Assembly (NCBI RefSeq): GCF_900086595.1 | Contig: NZ_LT575472.1 | Coordinates: forward strand, 210,637-274,636 | Origin: Clostridium nigeriense | GTDB lineage: Bacteria > Bacillota > Clostridia > Clostridiales > Clostridiaceae | DNA length: 64,000 bases | Direction of reading: 5' to 3' | Shown: positions 1 to 10,092 of the stretch, piece by piece | Position numbering within the stretch: the stretch's first letter is position 1 | How the letters are laid out: each line of letters opens with the position of its first letter | The notes under the pieces: model-generated | Database searches by the model: none | The model's input: only the letters and a program-made list of their open reading frames with translations | Told to the model about the DNA's origin: nothing | Made by a program: the position numbers and the translations under genes

Positions 1-2303
<2,303 letters not shown>

Positions 2304-2348
2304 AATAAGTTATAAATTCATGTGCAATTTTCAGAGAACACTCTGAAA

Positions 2349-2465
2349 TCTGGTGATGATGGCGTAGAGGAAACACTCCTTTCCATTCCGAACAGGAAAG
2401 TTAAGCTCTACAGCGCCGATGGTACTGCATGGGAGACTGTGTGGGAGAGTAGGACGTTGCCAGGT
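2349..2465 (+). rRNA. 5S ribosomal RNA
   Basis: About 117 nt with the typical clostridial 5S sequence. The 5' arm (TCTGG) pairs with the 3' arm (CCAGG), and the conserved CCGAACAGGAAAGTTAAGC loop is present. It lies 45 nt after the 23S gene and 10 nt before tRNA-Ala, so all three are processed from one transcript. Ends may be off by two bases. Confidence 0.97.
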
Positions 2466-2475
2466 TATTTTTTAT

Positions 2476-2551
2476 GGGGGTATAGCTCAGTTGGGAGAGC
2501 ACTTGCCTTGCACGCAAGGGGTCAAGGGTTCGAATCCCTTTACCTCCACCA
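2476..2551 (+). tRNA. tRNA-Ala (TGC)
   Basis: A 76-nt cloverleaf with encoded CCA, a 7-bp acceptor stem beginning GGGGGTA, T-loop GGTTCGAATCC and anticodon loop CTTGCAC giving anticodon TGC. It is the last gene of the rRNA operon and is followed by an intrinsic terminator. Confidence 0.97.
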
Positions 2552-2578
2552 AGCTACGATATAATCGTAGCTTTTTTT
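2552..2578 (+). terminator. Intrinsic terminator of the rRNA operon
   Basis: Perfect 9-bp stem (AGCTACGAT / ATCGTAGCT) with a 3-nt loop, followed by seven T residues, directly after the tRNA-Ala CCA end. Confidence 0.93.
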
Positions 2579-2684
2579 GTTTTATAAATAAATTTTATTT
2601 AAAAACATATAATTGCTAATAAATATTTATAATGTTATTATTTTTATAGGTAATAATTAAAATGTAATGTAAAAGGTGATTTTA

Positions 2685-3194
2685 GTGGCTTTATATAGAG
2701 TTAAACAATTTATTTGGGGATTTACTTCATTATTTAAAAAAATAGATAGTACGTACTTAACTAAATTTTTAAATGAAGAAGAAATTAAAATTTTTAATAC
2801 ATTAAAACATAATGATAAGCATCATTGTATCAGGGTTTGTAAGGACTCTATAAAAATGAGAAATGATTTAGATATTAATGTTGATATGTATAAATTAGGT
2901 AGAGCTGCTCTTTTACATGATGTAGGGAAGAGTGTAAAACACTTATCATTAATAGAAAAGTCAACTTTAGTATTATTGGATAAGTTTACTAAAGGAAAAA
3001 TAAAAAAATATAACAATATAAAGCAAGTAGATGTTTATTATAATCATCCAAAGATAGGATTAGATATTTTAAAGCATAATGGATTTGAGCATGATAAAGA
3101 ATTATTAAATATTGTTAGGTATCATCATAGTAGAATAGATAAATTTGATAATGATATGTTAAAAATAATTAAGACTTGTGATGATAAAAATTAG
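2685..3194 (+). CDS. HD-domain (HDIG-like) phosphohydrolase
   Basis: Predicted soluble metal-dependent phosphohydrolase; the substrate is unknown. The HD signature is visible as ALLHDVGK near residue 77, with upstream histidines in the HNDKHH segment and a downstream YHHSR motif that would complete the metal site. An in-frame GTG exists at 2676, but AAAGGTGAT at 2672-2680 is a good ribosome site for the GTG at 2685, so I use 2685. The gene is 15 nt from the niaR start and probably co-transcribed with it. HD proteins of this size act on nucleotides, but no nucleotide specificity can be read here. Confidence 0.8.
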   Translation: MALYRVKQFIWGFTSLFKKIDSTYLTKFLNEEEIKIFNTLKHNDKHHCIRVCKDSIKMRNDLDINVDMYKLGRAALLHDVGKSVKHLSLIEKSTLVLLDKFTKGKIKKYNNIKQVDVYYNHPKIGLDILKHNGFEHDKELLNIVRYHHSRIDKFDNDMLKIIKTCDDKN

Positions 3195-3209
3195 GTTTTG
3201 AGGTGGGTT

Positions 3210-3716
3210 ATGAGTTCTAAAAGAAGAAGAGAAGATATTATAAAAATGTTAGTTGAAGAAAATAGAGCAATAAAGGGTACAGAATTAGCTTCATTATTTG
3301 GAGTTACAAGACAAATAATAGTTAAGGATATTGCTATATTAAGAGCTGAAGGAAAGAATATTATAGCAACTCCAGATGGGTATATTTATAATAAGGATGT
3401 AAATAAAGTAAAATCTATAATTGCAGTTAATCATGAGAGTAATAAAACTATAGAAGAATTAGAAATAGTAGTTAAATATGGTGGAGTAATTGAGGATGTT
3501 ATTATTGAGCATCCTTTATATGGAGAAATAAGAGGAAATCTAATGATAAAGAACTTAAATGATTTAAATAAGTTTGAAAAGGAATTTAAAAATAAAAAAG
3601 CAAAACCCTTATCTAATTTAACTAATGGTATTCATCTTCATACAATAGCAGCTGATAGTGAAGAAGACATAGAATCAATAAAGAAAGAGTTAGATGAAAA
3701 GGGATTTTTGTTATAA
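3210..3716 (+). CDS. niaR: NiaR-type transcriptional repressor (HTH_11 + 3H domain)
   Basis: Predicted niacin-responsive repressor of NAD biosynthesis and salvage genes. An N-terminal winged helix (residues about 5-60, RRREDIIKMLVEE, then GVTRQIIVKDIAILRAEG) is followed by a 3H domain whose three conserved histidines are visible in the segments EHPLYGEI, GIHLHTI and their surroundings. Length (168 aa) suits the family. Start chosen at the ATG at 3210 behind GAGGTGG; a TTG lies 12 nt upstream in frame. It sits between an HD phosphohydrolase and an FAD enzyme. No NAD-pathway gene (nadABC, pncB, niaP) is in the window, so its targets are elsewhere or include this operon. Confidence 0.85.
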   Translation: MSSKRRREDIIKMLVEENRAIKGTELASLFGVTRQIIVKDIAILRAEGKNIIATPDGYIYNKDVNKVKSIIAVNHESNKTIEELEIVVKYGGVIEDVIIEHPLYGEIRGNLMIKNLNDLNKFEKEFKNKKAKPLSNLTNGIHLHTIAADSEEDIESIKKELDEKGFLL

Positions 3717-3734
3717 TTATGGGAGGAAAAAACT

Positions 3735-5147
3735 ATGGATTATGATATTCTTATACTAGGTGGTGGAATTATAGGTTGTTCAGTAGCCTATGAATTATCA
3801 AAGTATAATTTAAATATAGCGTTAATAGAAAGAGACTATGATATTGCAGATGATATTTCTTTTGTTAATACATCCATAGTATATGATGGATCAGAGACGT
3901 CAGATGATGTCATGGCAGGGCTTGAATACATAGGAAATTCTATTATTGAAGAAACATGTAAAAAGTTCAAGGTACCATTTAAAAAAATAGGTGCATTAAG
4001 GGTTGTTAATGATGATAATGGAGTAATTAAATTATCAGAAATGCATGATAGAGCAATAAAAAGAGGAATAAAGGGAGTATATTTAATAGATAATAAGGAT
4101 GTTTATGATATTGAACCTAATATAAATAAAAATATTAAAAAAGGGCTTTATTCAGAAAACATAGGTATAGTAGCTCCATATGATTTAGCAATAGCGTATG
4201 CCGAAGTAGCAGCAGATAATGGAGTTATTTTTAAATTAGAAGAAGAAGTTTTAAACATTCAAAATTTATCTAAAGGATTTAGAGTAACAACTAATAAAAA
4301 TAAGTTTAGTTGTAAAGTAGTTATAAATACAATTCCTCATGAAATTTATATTAAAAAAAATGGTAAAGTAGAAGAAAAAGAAATAGGAAATAAAAAAGCA
4401 TATTTTAAAAATATGAGTTATCTATTAGTAGATGATAATTATGAAAAAAAATTAAACAAAATAGTAATAGAAACTTTTGATAAAGATACTTTTGTATTAA
4501 GTACTCCTACTACTACATCAGGATCTTTAATAGGTATAAAAAGTACAGAAAGAACTAGCTTAAGAGATAATTTATTATATGCTAATAATTTATTACAGGA
4601 CTTAGAGAAGAATAATATTAATAACCTTTTTAGAGAAACCTATAATAAAGATTCAATGTTAATAGATGATAGCGAAATAGATAAAGGTTATATAAGGATA
4701 ACTGGAACTCATTATGGAAAAATAACTATATCTCCAGCCATAGCACAAATGATTTGTGATACTATTGTAAATAATTTAAACTGTACTTTAAAAAAGAATT
4801 TTATAGATAAAAGAAGAGAAGTCTATAAATTTAGAGAGTTAGGAAAAAGAGAAGCCAATGAAATAATAGCTTTAGATAAAAAGTATGGAAAAATAATATG
4901 TGTATGTAATAACATATCAGAGGGGGAAATTGTAGATTGTATAAGAAGACCATTAGGTGCTAGAACCGTAGAAGGTGTTAAGAGAAGAACTGGATCAGGA
5001 TTTGGAACCTGTCAGGGATCTTATTGTTATGAGAAAATAGTAAATATTCTTGCTAGAGAATTAGATAAAGATATTACAGAAATAGTAGATGATTCTAAAA
5101 ACTCAAAAATTATTTCAAGTAGAATAAAGGAGTTTGAAGATGTGTAA
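3735..5147 (+). CDS. FAD-dependent oxidoreductase with C-terminal BFD-like [2Fe-2S] domain
   Basis: A DAO-superfamily flavoenzyme of 470 aa. The N-terminal dinucleotide-binding motif is ILGGGIIGCSVAYEL (residues 6-20), followed by the DAO fold to about residue 360. The C-terminal BFD-like domain carries C389-x-C391 and C426-x4-C431, which should bind a [2Fe-2S] cluster. This is the layout of clostridial GlpA-like glycerol-3-phosphate or 2-hydroxy-acid dehydrogenases; such operons usually also have a GlpB-like second flavoprotein, which is absent here. It overlaps the DUF1667 gene downstream. The substrate is not determinable. Ribosome site GGGAGG at 3721-3726. Confidence 0.85.
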   Translation: MDYDILILGGGIIGCSVAYELSKYNLNIALIERDYDIADDISFVNTSIVYDGSETSDDVMAGLEYIGNSIIEETCKKFKVPFKKIGALRVVNDDNGVIKLSEMHDRAIKRGIKGVYLIDNKDVYDIEPNINKNIKKGLYSENIGIVAPYDLAIAYAEVAADNGVIFKLEEEVLNIQNLSKGFRVTTNKNKFSCKVVINTIPHEIYIKKNGKVEEKEIGNKKAYFKNMSYLLVDDNYEKKLNKIVIETFDKDTFVLSTPTTTSGSLIGIKSTERTSLRDNLLYANNLLQDLEKNNINNLFRETYNKDSMLIDDSEIDKGYIRITGTHYGKITISPAIAQMICDTIVNNLNCTLKKNFIDKRREVYKFRELGKREANEIIALDKKYGKIICVCNNISEGEIVDCIRRPLGARTVEGVKRRTGSGFGTCQGSYCYEKIVNILARELDKDITEIVDDSKNSKIISSRIKEFEDV

Positions 5148-5391
5148 TTTAAATGATAATAACGATAAAGATATATTTACTTCCATAGTTAGAGTCAAGG
5201 GGAGCGATAAATATAAGGTAGTTCCTGTAAAATCTAGTAAAAGTGTAGATAGAAGTCTTTGGATAGAATTATCTAAAGTTTTAGGAAGAATTTATATAAG
5301 CACCCCAATTGAGGTTGGAGAAATAATATGTAAAAACATTTTAAATACAGGAATTGATATTATCTGTACAAGAGATTTAATAGATGAATAA
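5140..5391 (+). CDS. Short DUF1667-family protein
   Basis: An 83-aa protein matching the C-terminal two-thirds of DUF1667: SIVRVKGSDKYKVVPVK, then EVGEIICKNILNTGIDI and ICTRDL. DUF1667 proteins are usually about 120 aa and start with a cysteine-rich segment thought to hold a metal or Fe-S site; that part is missing here. The start at ATG 5140 is set by AAAGGAG at 5126-5132; the reading frame overlaps the oxidoreductase stop by 8 nt. DUF1667 genes typically travel with glpA/lhgO-like flavoenzymes, so it is likely an accessory subunit of the upstream enzyme. Confidence 0.7.
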   Translation: MCNLNDNNDKDIFTSIVRVKGSDKYKVVPVKSSKSVDRSLWIELSKVLGRIYISTPIEVGEIICKNILNTGIDIICTRDLIDE

Positions 5392-5399
5392 GTAATCTA

Positions 5400-5428
5400 T
5401 TGACATAAATATTGTTTTATAATATATT
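5400..5428 (+). promoter_or_regulatory. Sigma-A promoter of the serS T-box transcript
   Basis: TTGACA at 5400-5405 and TATATT at 5423-5428 separated by 17 bp. It lies just downstream of the DUF1667 stop and upstream of the T-box leader. Confidence 0.75.
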
Positions 5429-5435
5429 AAGATTA

Positions 5436-5663
5436 AATATAATAAAACTGTTGAAGAGGCTAGTAATAGTATTATTAACTTTAAGAGAGTCGATGGTTGG
5501 TGTAAATCGATAGTAATATATTATGAATCCACCTCGGAGGGACTACGATGAGTAGTACGGTATAAACCGTTAAATTTTTTAAGTGAATAACAAAGTATTT
5601 GTTATTAATTAGGGTGGCAACGCGGAATCTTTCGTCCCTTTTAGGGGAGAAAGGTTCTTTTTT
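5436..5663 (+). promoter_or_regulatory. T-box riboswitch leader for serS
   Basis: The diagnostic T-box sequence AGGGTGGCAACGCGG is at 5611-5625, preceded by a long stem I region and followed by a terminator hairpin (5625-5657) with a T run. Uncharged tRNA-Ser should stabilise the antiterminator and allow serS transcription. The specifier is most likely the serine codon TCC at 5528-5530 (context GAATCCACC); this is an inference from position. The regulated gene begins 30 nt after the terminator. Confidence 0.93.
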
Positions 5664-5693
5664 ATTTACAAAAATAAGAGAGGAGAAATAGTA

Positions 5694-6971
5694 ATGTTAG
5701 ATTTAAAATTTGTAAGAGAAAATCCAGAGATAGTTAAGCAAAATATAAGAAATAAGTTTCAAGATAGTAAACTTCCACTAGTAGATGAGGTAATAGAATT
5801 AGATAAAAAACTTAGAGAAGCTAAGCAACAAGCTGAAGCATTAAGAGCTGATAGAAATAAATTCTCAAAACAAATTGGAGCTTTAATGGCTCAAGGAAAA
5901 AGAGAAGAAGCAGAAGAAATGAAAAAGAAGGTAACTGAAAACTCAGAAAGTTTATCAGCTTTAGAAGTTAAGGAAAATGAATTAGCTGAAAGAGTTAAAT
6001 CAATAATGATGACTTTACCTAATATAATTGATCCAAGTGTTCCAATTGGAAAAGATGATAGTGAAAATGTAGAAGTAGAACGTTTTGGAGAGCCAAAGGT
6101 TCCAGATTTTGAAATTCCATATCACACAGAAATAATGGAAAAGTTAAGTGGATTAGATTTAGATAGTGCTAGAAAAGTAGCAGGAAGTGGATTCTATTAT
6201 TTAATGGGAAATGTTGCAAGACTACATTCAGCAATAATTTCATATGCTAGAGATTTTATGATAGAGCGTGGATTTACTTATTGTATTCCTCCATATATGA
6301 TTCGTAGTGAAGTTGTAACAGGAGTTATGAGCTTTGCTGAGATGGATGCTATGATGTATAAAATTGAGGGTGAAGACTTATATTTAATCGGAACAAGTGA
6401 ACATTCTATGATTGGTAAATACATAGATACTATATTACCTGAAGAATCATTACCACATACTTTAACAAGTTATTCTCCTTGTTTTAGAAAAGAAAAAGGA
6501 GCTCATGGAATAGAAGAAAGAGGAGTATATAGAATTCATCAATTTGAAAAACAAGAAATGATTGTTGTATGTAAACCAGAAGAAAGCATGGATTGGTATG
6601 AAAAATTATGGGTAAATACGGTAGATTTATTCCGTTCTTTAGATATACCTGTTAGAACTTTAGAATGTTGTTCTGGAGATTTAGCAGATCTTAAAGTTAA
6701 ATCTGTGGATGTTGAAGCTTGGTCACCAAGACAAAAGAAATATTTTGAAGTAGGAAGTTGTTCAAACTTAGGAGATGCGCAAGCTCGTCGTTTAAAGATT
6801 CGTGTAAACTCTAAAGATGGAAAATATTTTGCACATACATTAAACAATACAGTTGTTGCACCACCAAGAATGTTAATAGCATTTTTAGAAAACAACTTAA
6901 ATGAAGATGGTTCAGTAAATATTCCAACTGCACTTCAACCATATATGGGTAATATGAAGGTAATTAAATAA
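5694..6971 (+). CDS. serS: Seryl-tRNA synthetase
   Basis: Class II aminoacyl-tRNA synthetase that charges tRNA-Ser in the cytoplasm. It has the N-terminal long antiparallel coiled-coil arm (about residues 1-105, rich in K/E heptads) that contacts the tRNA-Ser variable arm, and the class II core with motif 2 (PCFRKEKGAHG...GVYRIHQFEK) and motif 3 (NNTVVAPPRMLIAFLENN). At 425 aa it is full length. GAGGAG precedes the ATG. Expression is governed by the upstream T-box. Three tRNA-Ser genes follow within 800 bp, a functional cluster. Confidence 0.98.
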   Translation: MLDLKFVRENPEIVKQNIRNKFQDSKLPLVDEVIELDKKLREAKQQAEALRADRNKFSKQIGALMAQGKREEAEEMKKKVTENSESLSALEVKENELAERVKSIMMTLPNIIDPSVPIGKDDSENVEVERFGEPKVPDFEIPYHTEIMEKLSGLDLDSARKVAGSGFYYLMGNVARLHSAIISYARDFMIERGFTYCIPPYMIRSEVVTGVMSFAEMDAMMYKIEGEDLYLIGTSEHSMIGKYIDTILPEESLPHTLTSYSPCFRKEKGAHGIEERGVYRIHQFEKQEMIVVCKPEESMDWYEKLWVNTVDLFRSLDIPVRTLECCSGDLADLKVKSVDVEAWSPRQKKYFEVGSCSNLGDAQARRLKIRVNSKDGKYFAHTLNNTVVAPPRMLIAFLENNLNEDGSVNIPTALQPYMGNMKVIK

Positions 6972-6981
6972 TTTTTTTATT

Positions 6982-7018
6982 AAAGGCTAAATCTGATAAA
7001 GGAAATTTAGCCTTTAAT
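6982..7018 (+). terminator. Intrinsic terminator after serS
   Basis: Perfect 11-bp stem (AAAGGCTAAAT / ATTTAGCCTTT) with a short T-rich tail, 11 nt after the serS stop. Confidence 0.8.
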
Positions 7019-7180
7019 TTCTATACAAATAAGTTTATTTGTTATTTAAGTTAGGTCTATTATTAAATATTTTTAGTAATAAATTATGGAAGAAATAGAA
7101 TTATATGTTGAGAATAAATAGATTATAATGTAGTAATATAGATATATTAGCACTTTTAAAAAAAATCTTTATATAAAATG

Positions 7181-7209
7181 TTGACAGAATATTTTTCTGT
7201 TGCTATAAT
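7181..7209 (+). promoter_or_regulatory. Consensus sigma-A promoter, first tRNA-Ser(TGA)
   Basis: Perfect TTGACA (7181-7186), 17-bp spacer, perfect TATAAT (7204-7209), 25 nt before the tRNA. A near copy of this promoter and its short leader occurs before the second tRNA-Ser. Confidence 0.88.
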
Positions 7210-7234
7210 CATATTTGTCGTGAGACTGAAATAT

Positions 7235-7325
7235 GGAGAGATGGTCGAGCTGGCTTAAGGCACCGGTCTTGAAAACCGGCGTACCTTTACGGGTACCGTG
7301 GGTTCAAATCCCACTCTCTCCGCCA
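7235..7325 (+). tRNA. tRNA-Ser (TGA), copy 1
   Basis: A 91-nt class II tRNA with a long variable arm (GTACCTTTACGGGTAC), GGAGAGA acceptor stem, anticodon loop CTTGAAA giving anticodon TGA, and encoded CCA. Identical in sequence to the copy at 7517-7607. Confidence 0.97.
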
Positions 7326-7326
7326 A

Positions 7327-7351
7327 AGCATCTAGTATTAGGTGCTTTTTT
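7327..7351 (+). terminator. Intrinsic terminator after first tRNA-Ser
   Basis: Stem AGCATCTA / TAGGTGCT with a 4-nt loop, then six T residues. Confidence 0.85.
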
Positions 7352-7462
7352 AATTCTTAAATAATTATTGTAAAAATATTTGATAATGATATTTTTACAA
7401 TATGTATATATATTAAAAACAATAAAAAAATAAAAATAATATTAAAAAAATAAAAAAATTAA

Positions 7463-7491
7463 TTGACAATATATATAGTGGTTGCTATAAT
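7463..7491 (+). promoter_or_regulatory. Consensus sigma-A promoter, second tRNA-Ser(TGA)
   Basis: Perfect TTGACA (7463-7468), 17-bp spacer and perfect TATAAT (7486-7491). Positions downstream to the tRNA closely repeat the leader of copy 1, so promoter and gene were duplicated together. It also drives tRNA-Ser(GCT). Confidence 0.88.
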
Positions 7492-7516
7492 AATATTTGT
7501 CGCAAGACTGAAATAT

Positions 7517-7607
7517 GGAGAGATGGTCGAGCTGGCTTAAGGCACCGGTCTTGAAAACCGGCGTACCTTTACGGGTACCGTGGGTTCAAATCCCACTCTC
7601 TCCGCCA
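7517..7607 (+). tRNA. tRNA-Ser (TGA), copy 2
   Basis: Identical 91-nt copy of the upstream tRNA-Ser(TGA), with the same long variable arm and encoded CCA. Separated by 24 nt from tRNA-Ser(GCT), with no terminator between them. Confidence 0.97.
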
Positions 7608-7631
7608 TATAACCTTTATAAGAGGGCACAT

Positions 7632-7722
7632 GGAGAAATACTCAAGTGGCTGAAGAGGCGCCCCTGCTAAGGGCGTAGGTCGGGTAACTGGCGCCCGGGT
7701 TCAAATCCCGGTTTCTCCGCCA
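7632..7722 (+). tRNA. tRNA-Ser (GCT)
   Basis: A 91-nt class II tRNA with acceptor GGAGAAA, anticodon loop CTGCTAA giving anticodon GCT (reads AGC/AGU), a long variable arm and encoded CCA. It lacks its own obvious promoter and is read from the second tRNA-Ser promoter. Confidence 0.97.
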
Positions 7723-7724
7723 AA

Positions 7725-7755
7725 AGCATCTAACTTTTGTTAGGTGCTTTTTTTG
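7725..7755 (+). terminator. Intrinsic terminator of the tRNA-Ser pair
   Basis: Ten-bp stem (AGCATCTAAC / GTTAGGTGCT, one G-T pair) with a TTTT loop and seven T residues. Confidence 0.9.
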
Positions 7756-7886
7756 TAATTACTTTAATAAAAATAAAAATTAAAATGACTAATATTTATG
7801 CAGTAGAATAATTTAATAAATTTATATAGCACTATATATTTAATAAATAATAATATGTTATATTAATACTATAGAGGTGATAAAAG

Positions 7887-8888
7887 GTGAAGGTTACAAT
7901 AAAGGATGTGGCTAAAGAAGCAAATGTAGCAACATCCACAGTATCTAGAGTTTTATCTAATAGTGATAAAATTAGTGATGAAACAAAGGAAAGAGTAAAT
8001 AATGCTATAAAGAAGCTAAATTATACTCCTAATGTAGTAGCTAGGGGATTAGCTAATAAAAAAACAAGAATTTTAGCAGTAATACTTCCTAAAGAAGCAG
8101 AGGATATATTCTCAAATCCATTCTTTATTCAAGCTATGAAGGGAATAAGTATATGTGCTCAAGAAGAGGATTATTATATAATGTATGGGTTTAATCAAGA
8201 TAAGGATAATGAAAAAGAATGGTTAAAAAAATTTATAAATAGTAATTTAGTAGATGGATTATGTTTATTAAAGGTTAAGGAAAATGACGAAATAATAGAC
8301 TATTTAAGAGAAATACAATTTCCATTTGTAGTAATAGGTAGACCAGACAATATAGAAAATATATTGTGGGTAGATAATGATAATACAAAAGCAATGTATG
8401 ATCTAGTGAGCAAATTGATAAGTTATGGACATAAAGAAATTGGATTTATAGGAGCTAAATCTAAATTAAATGTTTCAAGAGATAGATTAAATGGATATAA
8501 AAAAGCCTTGCTAGATAATAATATAGATATAAATAATGAATTAATCTATGAAGGTAGTGATTTTAATAAGGAAACTGGTGAAGTTGGAACAACTATTATA
8601 TTAGAAAAGTGTAAACCCACAGCAATAGTTGCAACAGATGACTTATTAGCCTTTGGTACTATAGAAGTACTAAATAACATAAAATTAAAAGACATATCTA
8701 TAGTAGGATTTAATAATATTCAAATATCTGAATATCAAAAGCCAGCTTTAGCATCGGTAGATATTAATGCGGAAAAACTAGGATATTATGCTACAAGTTT
8801 AATAATAAACAAATTAGAAGGAAAAGAAACTAATATAAGTTCACATATAATAGAAACAAAGCTTATAGAAAGAGAATCATTAAAGTAA
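7887..8888 (+). CDS. LacI-family transcriptional regulator (MalR-like)
   Basis: Sugar-responsive repressor of 333 aa. The N-terminal LacI HTH is intact (TIKDVAKEANVATSTVSRVL, residues 3-22) with the hinge helix region RGLANKKT near 53-60, followed by a periplasmic-binding-protein-like effector domain. The start is GTG with GAGGTGA 6 nt upstream. It is first in a run of same-strand genes for alpha-glucoside use. Two near-identical palindromes, at 8905-8926 and 10051-10072, are its likely operators. The inducer is not visible; maltose/isomaltose-type sugars are suggested by the neighbours. Confidence 0.9.
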   Translation: MKVTIKDVAKEANVATSTVSRVLSNSDKISDETKERVNNAIKKLNYTPNVVARGLANKKTRILAVILPKEAEDIFSNPFFIQAMKGISICAQEEDYYIMYGFNQDKDNEKEWLKKFINSNLVDGLCLLKVKENDEIIDYLREIQFPFVVIGRPDNIENILWVDNDNTKAMYDLVSKLISYGHKEIGFIGAKSKLNVSRDRLNGYKKALLDNNIDINNELIYEGSDFNKETGEVGTTIILEKCKPTAIVATDDLLAFGTIEVLNNIKLKDISIVGFNNIQISEYQKPALASVDINAEKLGYYATSLIINKLEGKETNISSHIIETKLIERESLK

Positions 8889-8901
8889 TAAATTGAAAAA
8901 T

Positions 8902-8929
8902 CATCTAGTGCAAGCGGTTTCACTAGATG
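8902..8929. promoter_or_regulatory. Operator-like palindrome within a hairpin, downstream of the LacI gene
   Basis: CATCTAGTG (8902-8910) pairs with CACTAGATG (8921-8929). The core GTGCAAGCGGTTTCAC (8908-8923) has the central CG and the GTGCAA..TT.C.C layout of LacI-family operators and matches the site at 10051-10072. It may act both as an operator and as a weak transcript-end hairpin. Confidence 0.6.
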
Positions 8930-8991
8930 CTGAATTATTTAATAAAATGAAGATAAATTAAAATAATGAGCTAAAATAAAGATATACAACA

Positions 8992-9020
8992 TTGTAAACA
9001 GTTTCCGTGGATGTTATACT
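8992..9020 (+). promoter_or_regulatory. Promoter of the glucokinase gene, with an imperfect cre-like box
   Basis: TTGTAA (8992-8997), 17-bp spacer, TATACT (9015-9020). TGTAAACAGTTTCC at 8993-9006 overlaps the -35 and resembles a CcpA cre site with two mismatches, so catabolite control is possible but unproven. Confidence 0.5.
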
Positions 9021-9064
9021 TATTTTAGTGATAATAGAAATAATAAATGTGTAGGGGAGATATT

Positions 9065-10009
9065 ATGGAAAAGAAATATGTGATTGGTGTTGATTTAGGT
9101 GGAACCAAAATATGTACGGCTTTAGTTAATTTAGATGGTTCTATAGTAAAAGAGATTACTATTCCAACTGAAGCACATAAGGGCGAGGATGTAGTATTAA
9201 ATAAAATTTTAAAAACAATAGATGAAGTAATAGAAGGAATAGATATTAATGATATACAATCTATAGGTATAGGTTCTCCAGGACCTTTAGATGTAGAAAA
9301 AGGTTTAATAGTATATACCCCTAATTTACCATTTAAAAACTTTAATATAGTTAAGCCAATAGCTGATAAATATAAATTAAACACATACTTAGACAATGAT
9401 GCTAATGTAGCAACTTTAGGTGAATTCTTATTTGGAGCAGGTAAGGGTAGTAAAAACATGGTATTTATAACAGTTAGTACAGGCATTGGCGGAGGAGCTA
9501 TAATAAACGGTAGTTTATTTAGGGGAAGCACTTCAAATGCTTTAGAAATAGGTCATGCTACTGTTATGAAGGGTGGACCAAGATGTGGTTGTGGAAACAC
9601 TGGATGTTCTGAAGCTGTTTCATCAGGAACTGCAATTACTAAAAGAGCAAGAGAAGCTGTGGAAAGTAAAGTAGAGACTTCATTAAAGAATTATGAAGAA
9701 GTTACAGCTAAAGAAGTTTTCTTAGAAGCAGAAAGAGGAGATAAGGTATCACAAGATATACTTAATGAGGCTCTATCTTATTTAGGAATTACTGTTACAA
9801 ATATGGCTAATATATTTGATCCAGATAAGATTGTTATTGGTGGTGGTGTAAGCCAAGCTGGACAAATAGTTTTTGATAAAATAGAAGAAGAAATGTCAAG
9901 AAGATGTTTAAGAACTATATATAATCATTGTAAAGTAGAAAAAGCATTATTAGGCGGTAAAGCTGGAGTCTTAGGGGCAGCAGCTTTAGCAATATTAGAG
10001 CATAAATAA
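9065..10009 (+). CDS. ROK-family glucokinase
   Basis: Phosphorylates glucose with ATP. The phosphate-binding motif VDLGGTK (residues 9-15), the sugar-site NDAN segment with GE motif (YLDNDANVATLGE) and the ROK zinc motif CGCGNTGC are all present. At 314 aa it is full length. An in-frame ATG at 9047 has no ribosome site; AGGGGAG at 9053-9059 supports ATG 9065. It would trap glucose released by the GH13 enzyme encoded next. The gene ends at a hairpin that separates it from the glucosidase-PTS transcript. Confidence 0.92.
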   Translation: MEKKYVIGVDLGGTKICTALVNLDGSIVKEITIPTEAHKGEDVVLNKILKTIDEVIEGIDINDIQSIGIGSPGPLDVEKGLIVYTPNLPFKNFNIVKPIADKYKLNTYLDNDANVATLGEFLFGAGKGSKNMVFITVSTGIGGGAIINGSLFRGSTSNALEIGHATVMKGGPRCGCGNTGCSEAVSSGTAITKRAREAVESKVETSLKNYEEVTAKEVFLEAERGDKVSQDILNEALSYLGITVTNMANIFDPDKIVIGGGVSQAGQIVFDKIEEEMSRRCLRTIYNHCKVEKALLGGKAGVLGAAALAILEHK

Positions 10010-10011
10010 AA

Positions 10012-10041
10012 AATATGTGTGTGCATTAGTACACACATATT
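10012..10041 (+). terminator. Hairpin after the glucokinase gene
   Basis: Perfect 11-bp stem (AATATGTGTGT / ACACACATATT) with an 8-nt loop. No T run follows, so it may be a processing or weak termination structure. Confidence 0.5.
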
Positions 10042-10050
10042 AAAAAACTA

Positions 10051-10072
10051 TTTGTGCAACCGATTGCGCAAA
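10051..10072. promoter_or_regulatory. LacI-family operator upstream of the glucosidase-PTS operon
   Basis: A 22-bp near-perfect palindrome centred on CG, with arms TTTGTGCAACC and GATTGCGCAAA (two mismatching pairs). It lies 21 nt before the GH13 start and shares the GTGCAA..TT.C.C pattern with the palindrome at 8908-8923, so both are probably bound by the LacI regulator at 7887-8888. Confidence 0.7.
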
Positions 10073-10092
10073 ACTGAAGAGGAGTAAGAGAA

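Noticed and set aside
2322..2619. Two open frames over 5S rRNA and tRNA-Ala
   Set aside because: They read through RNA genes and lack ribosome sites.
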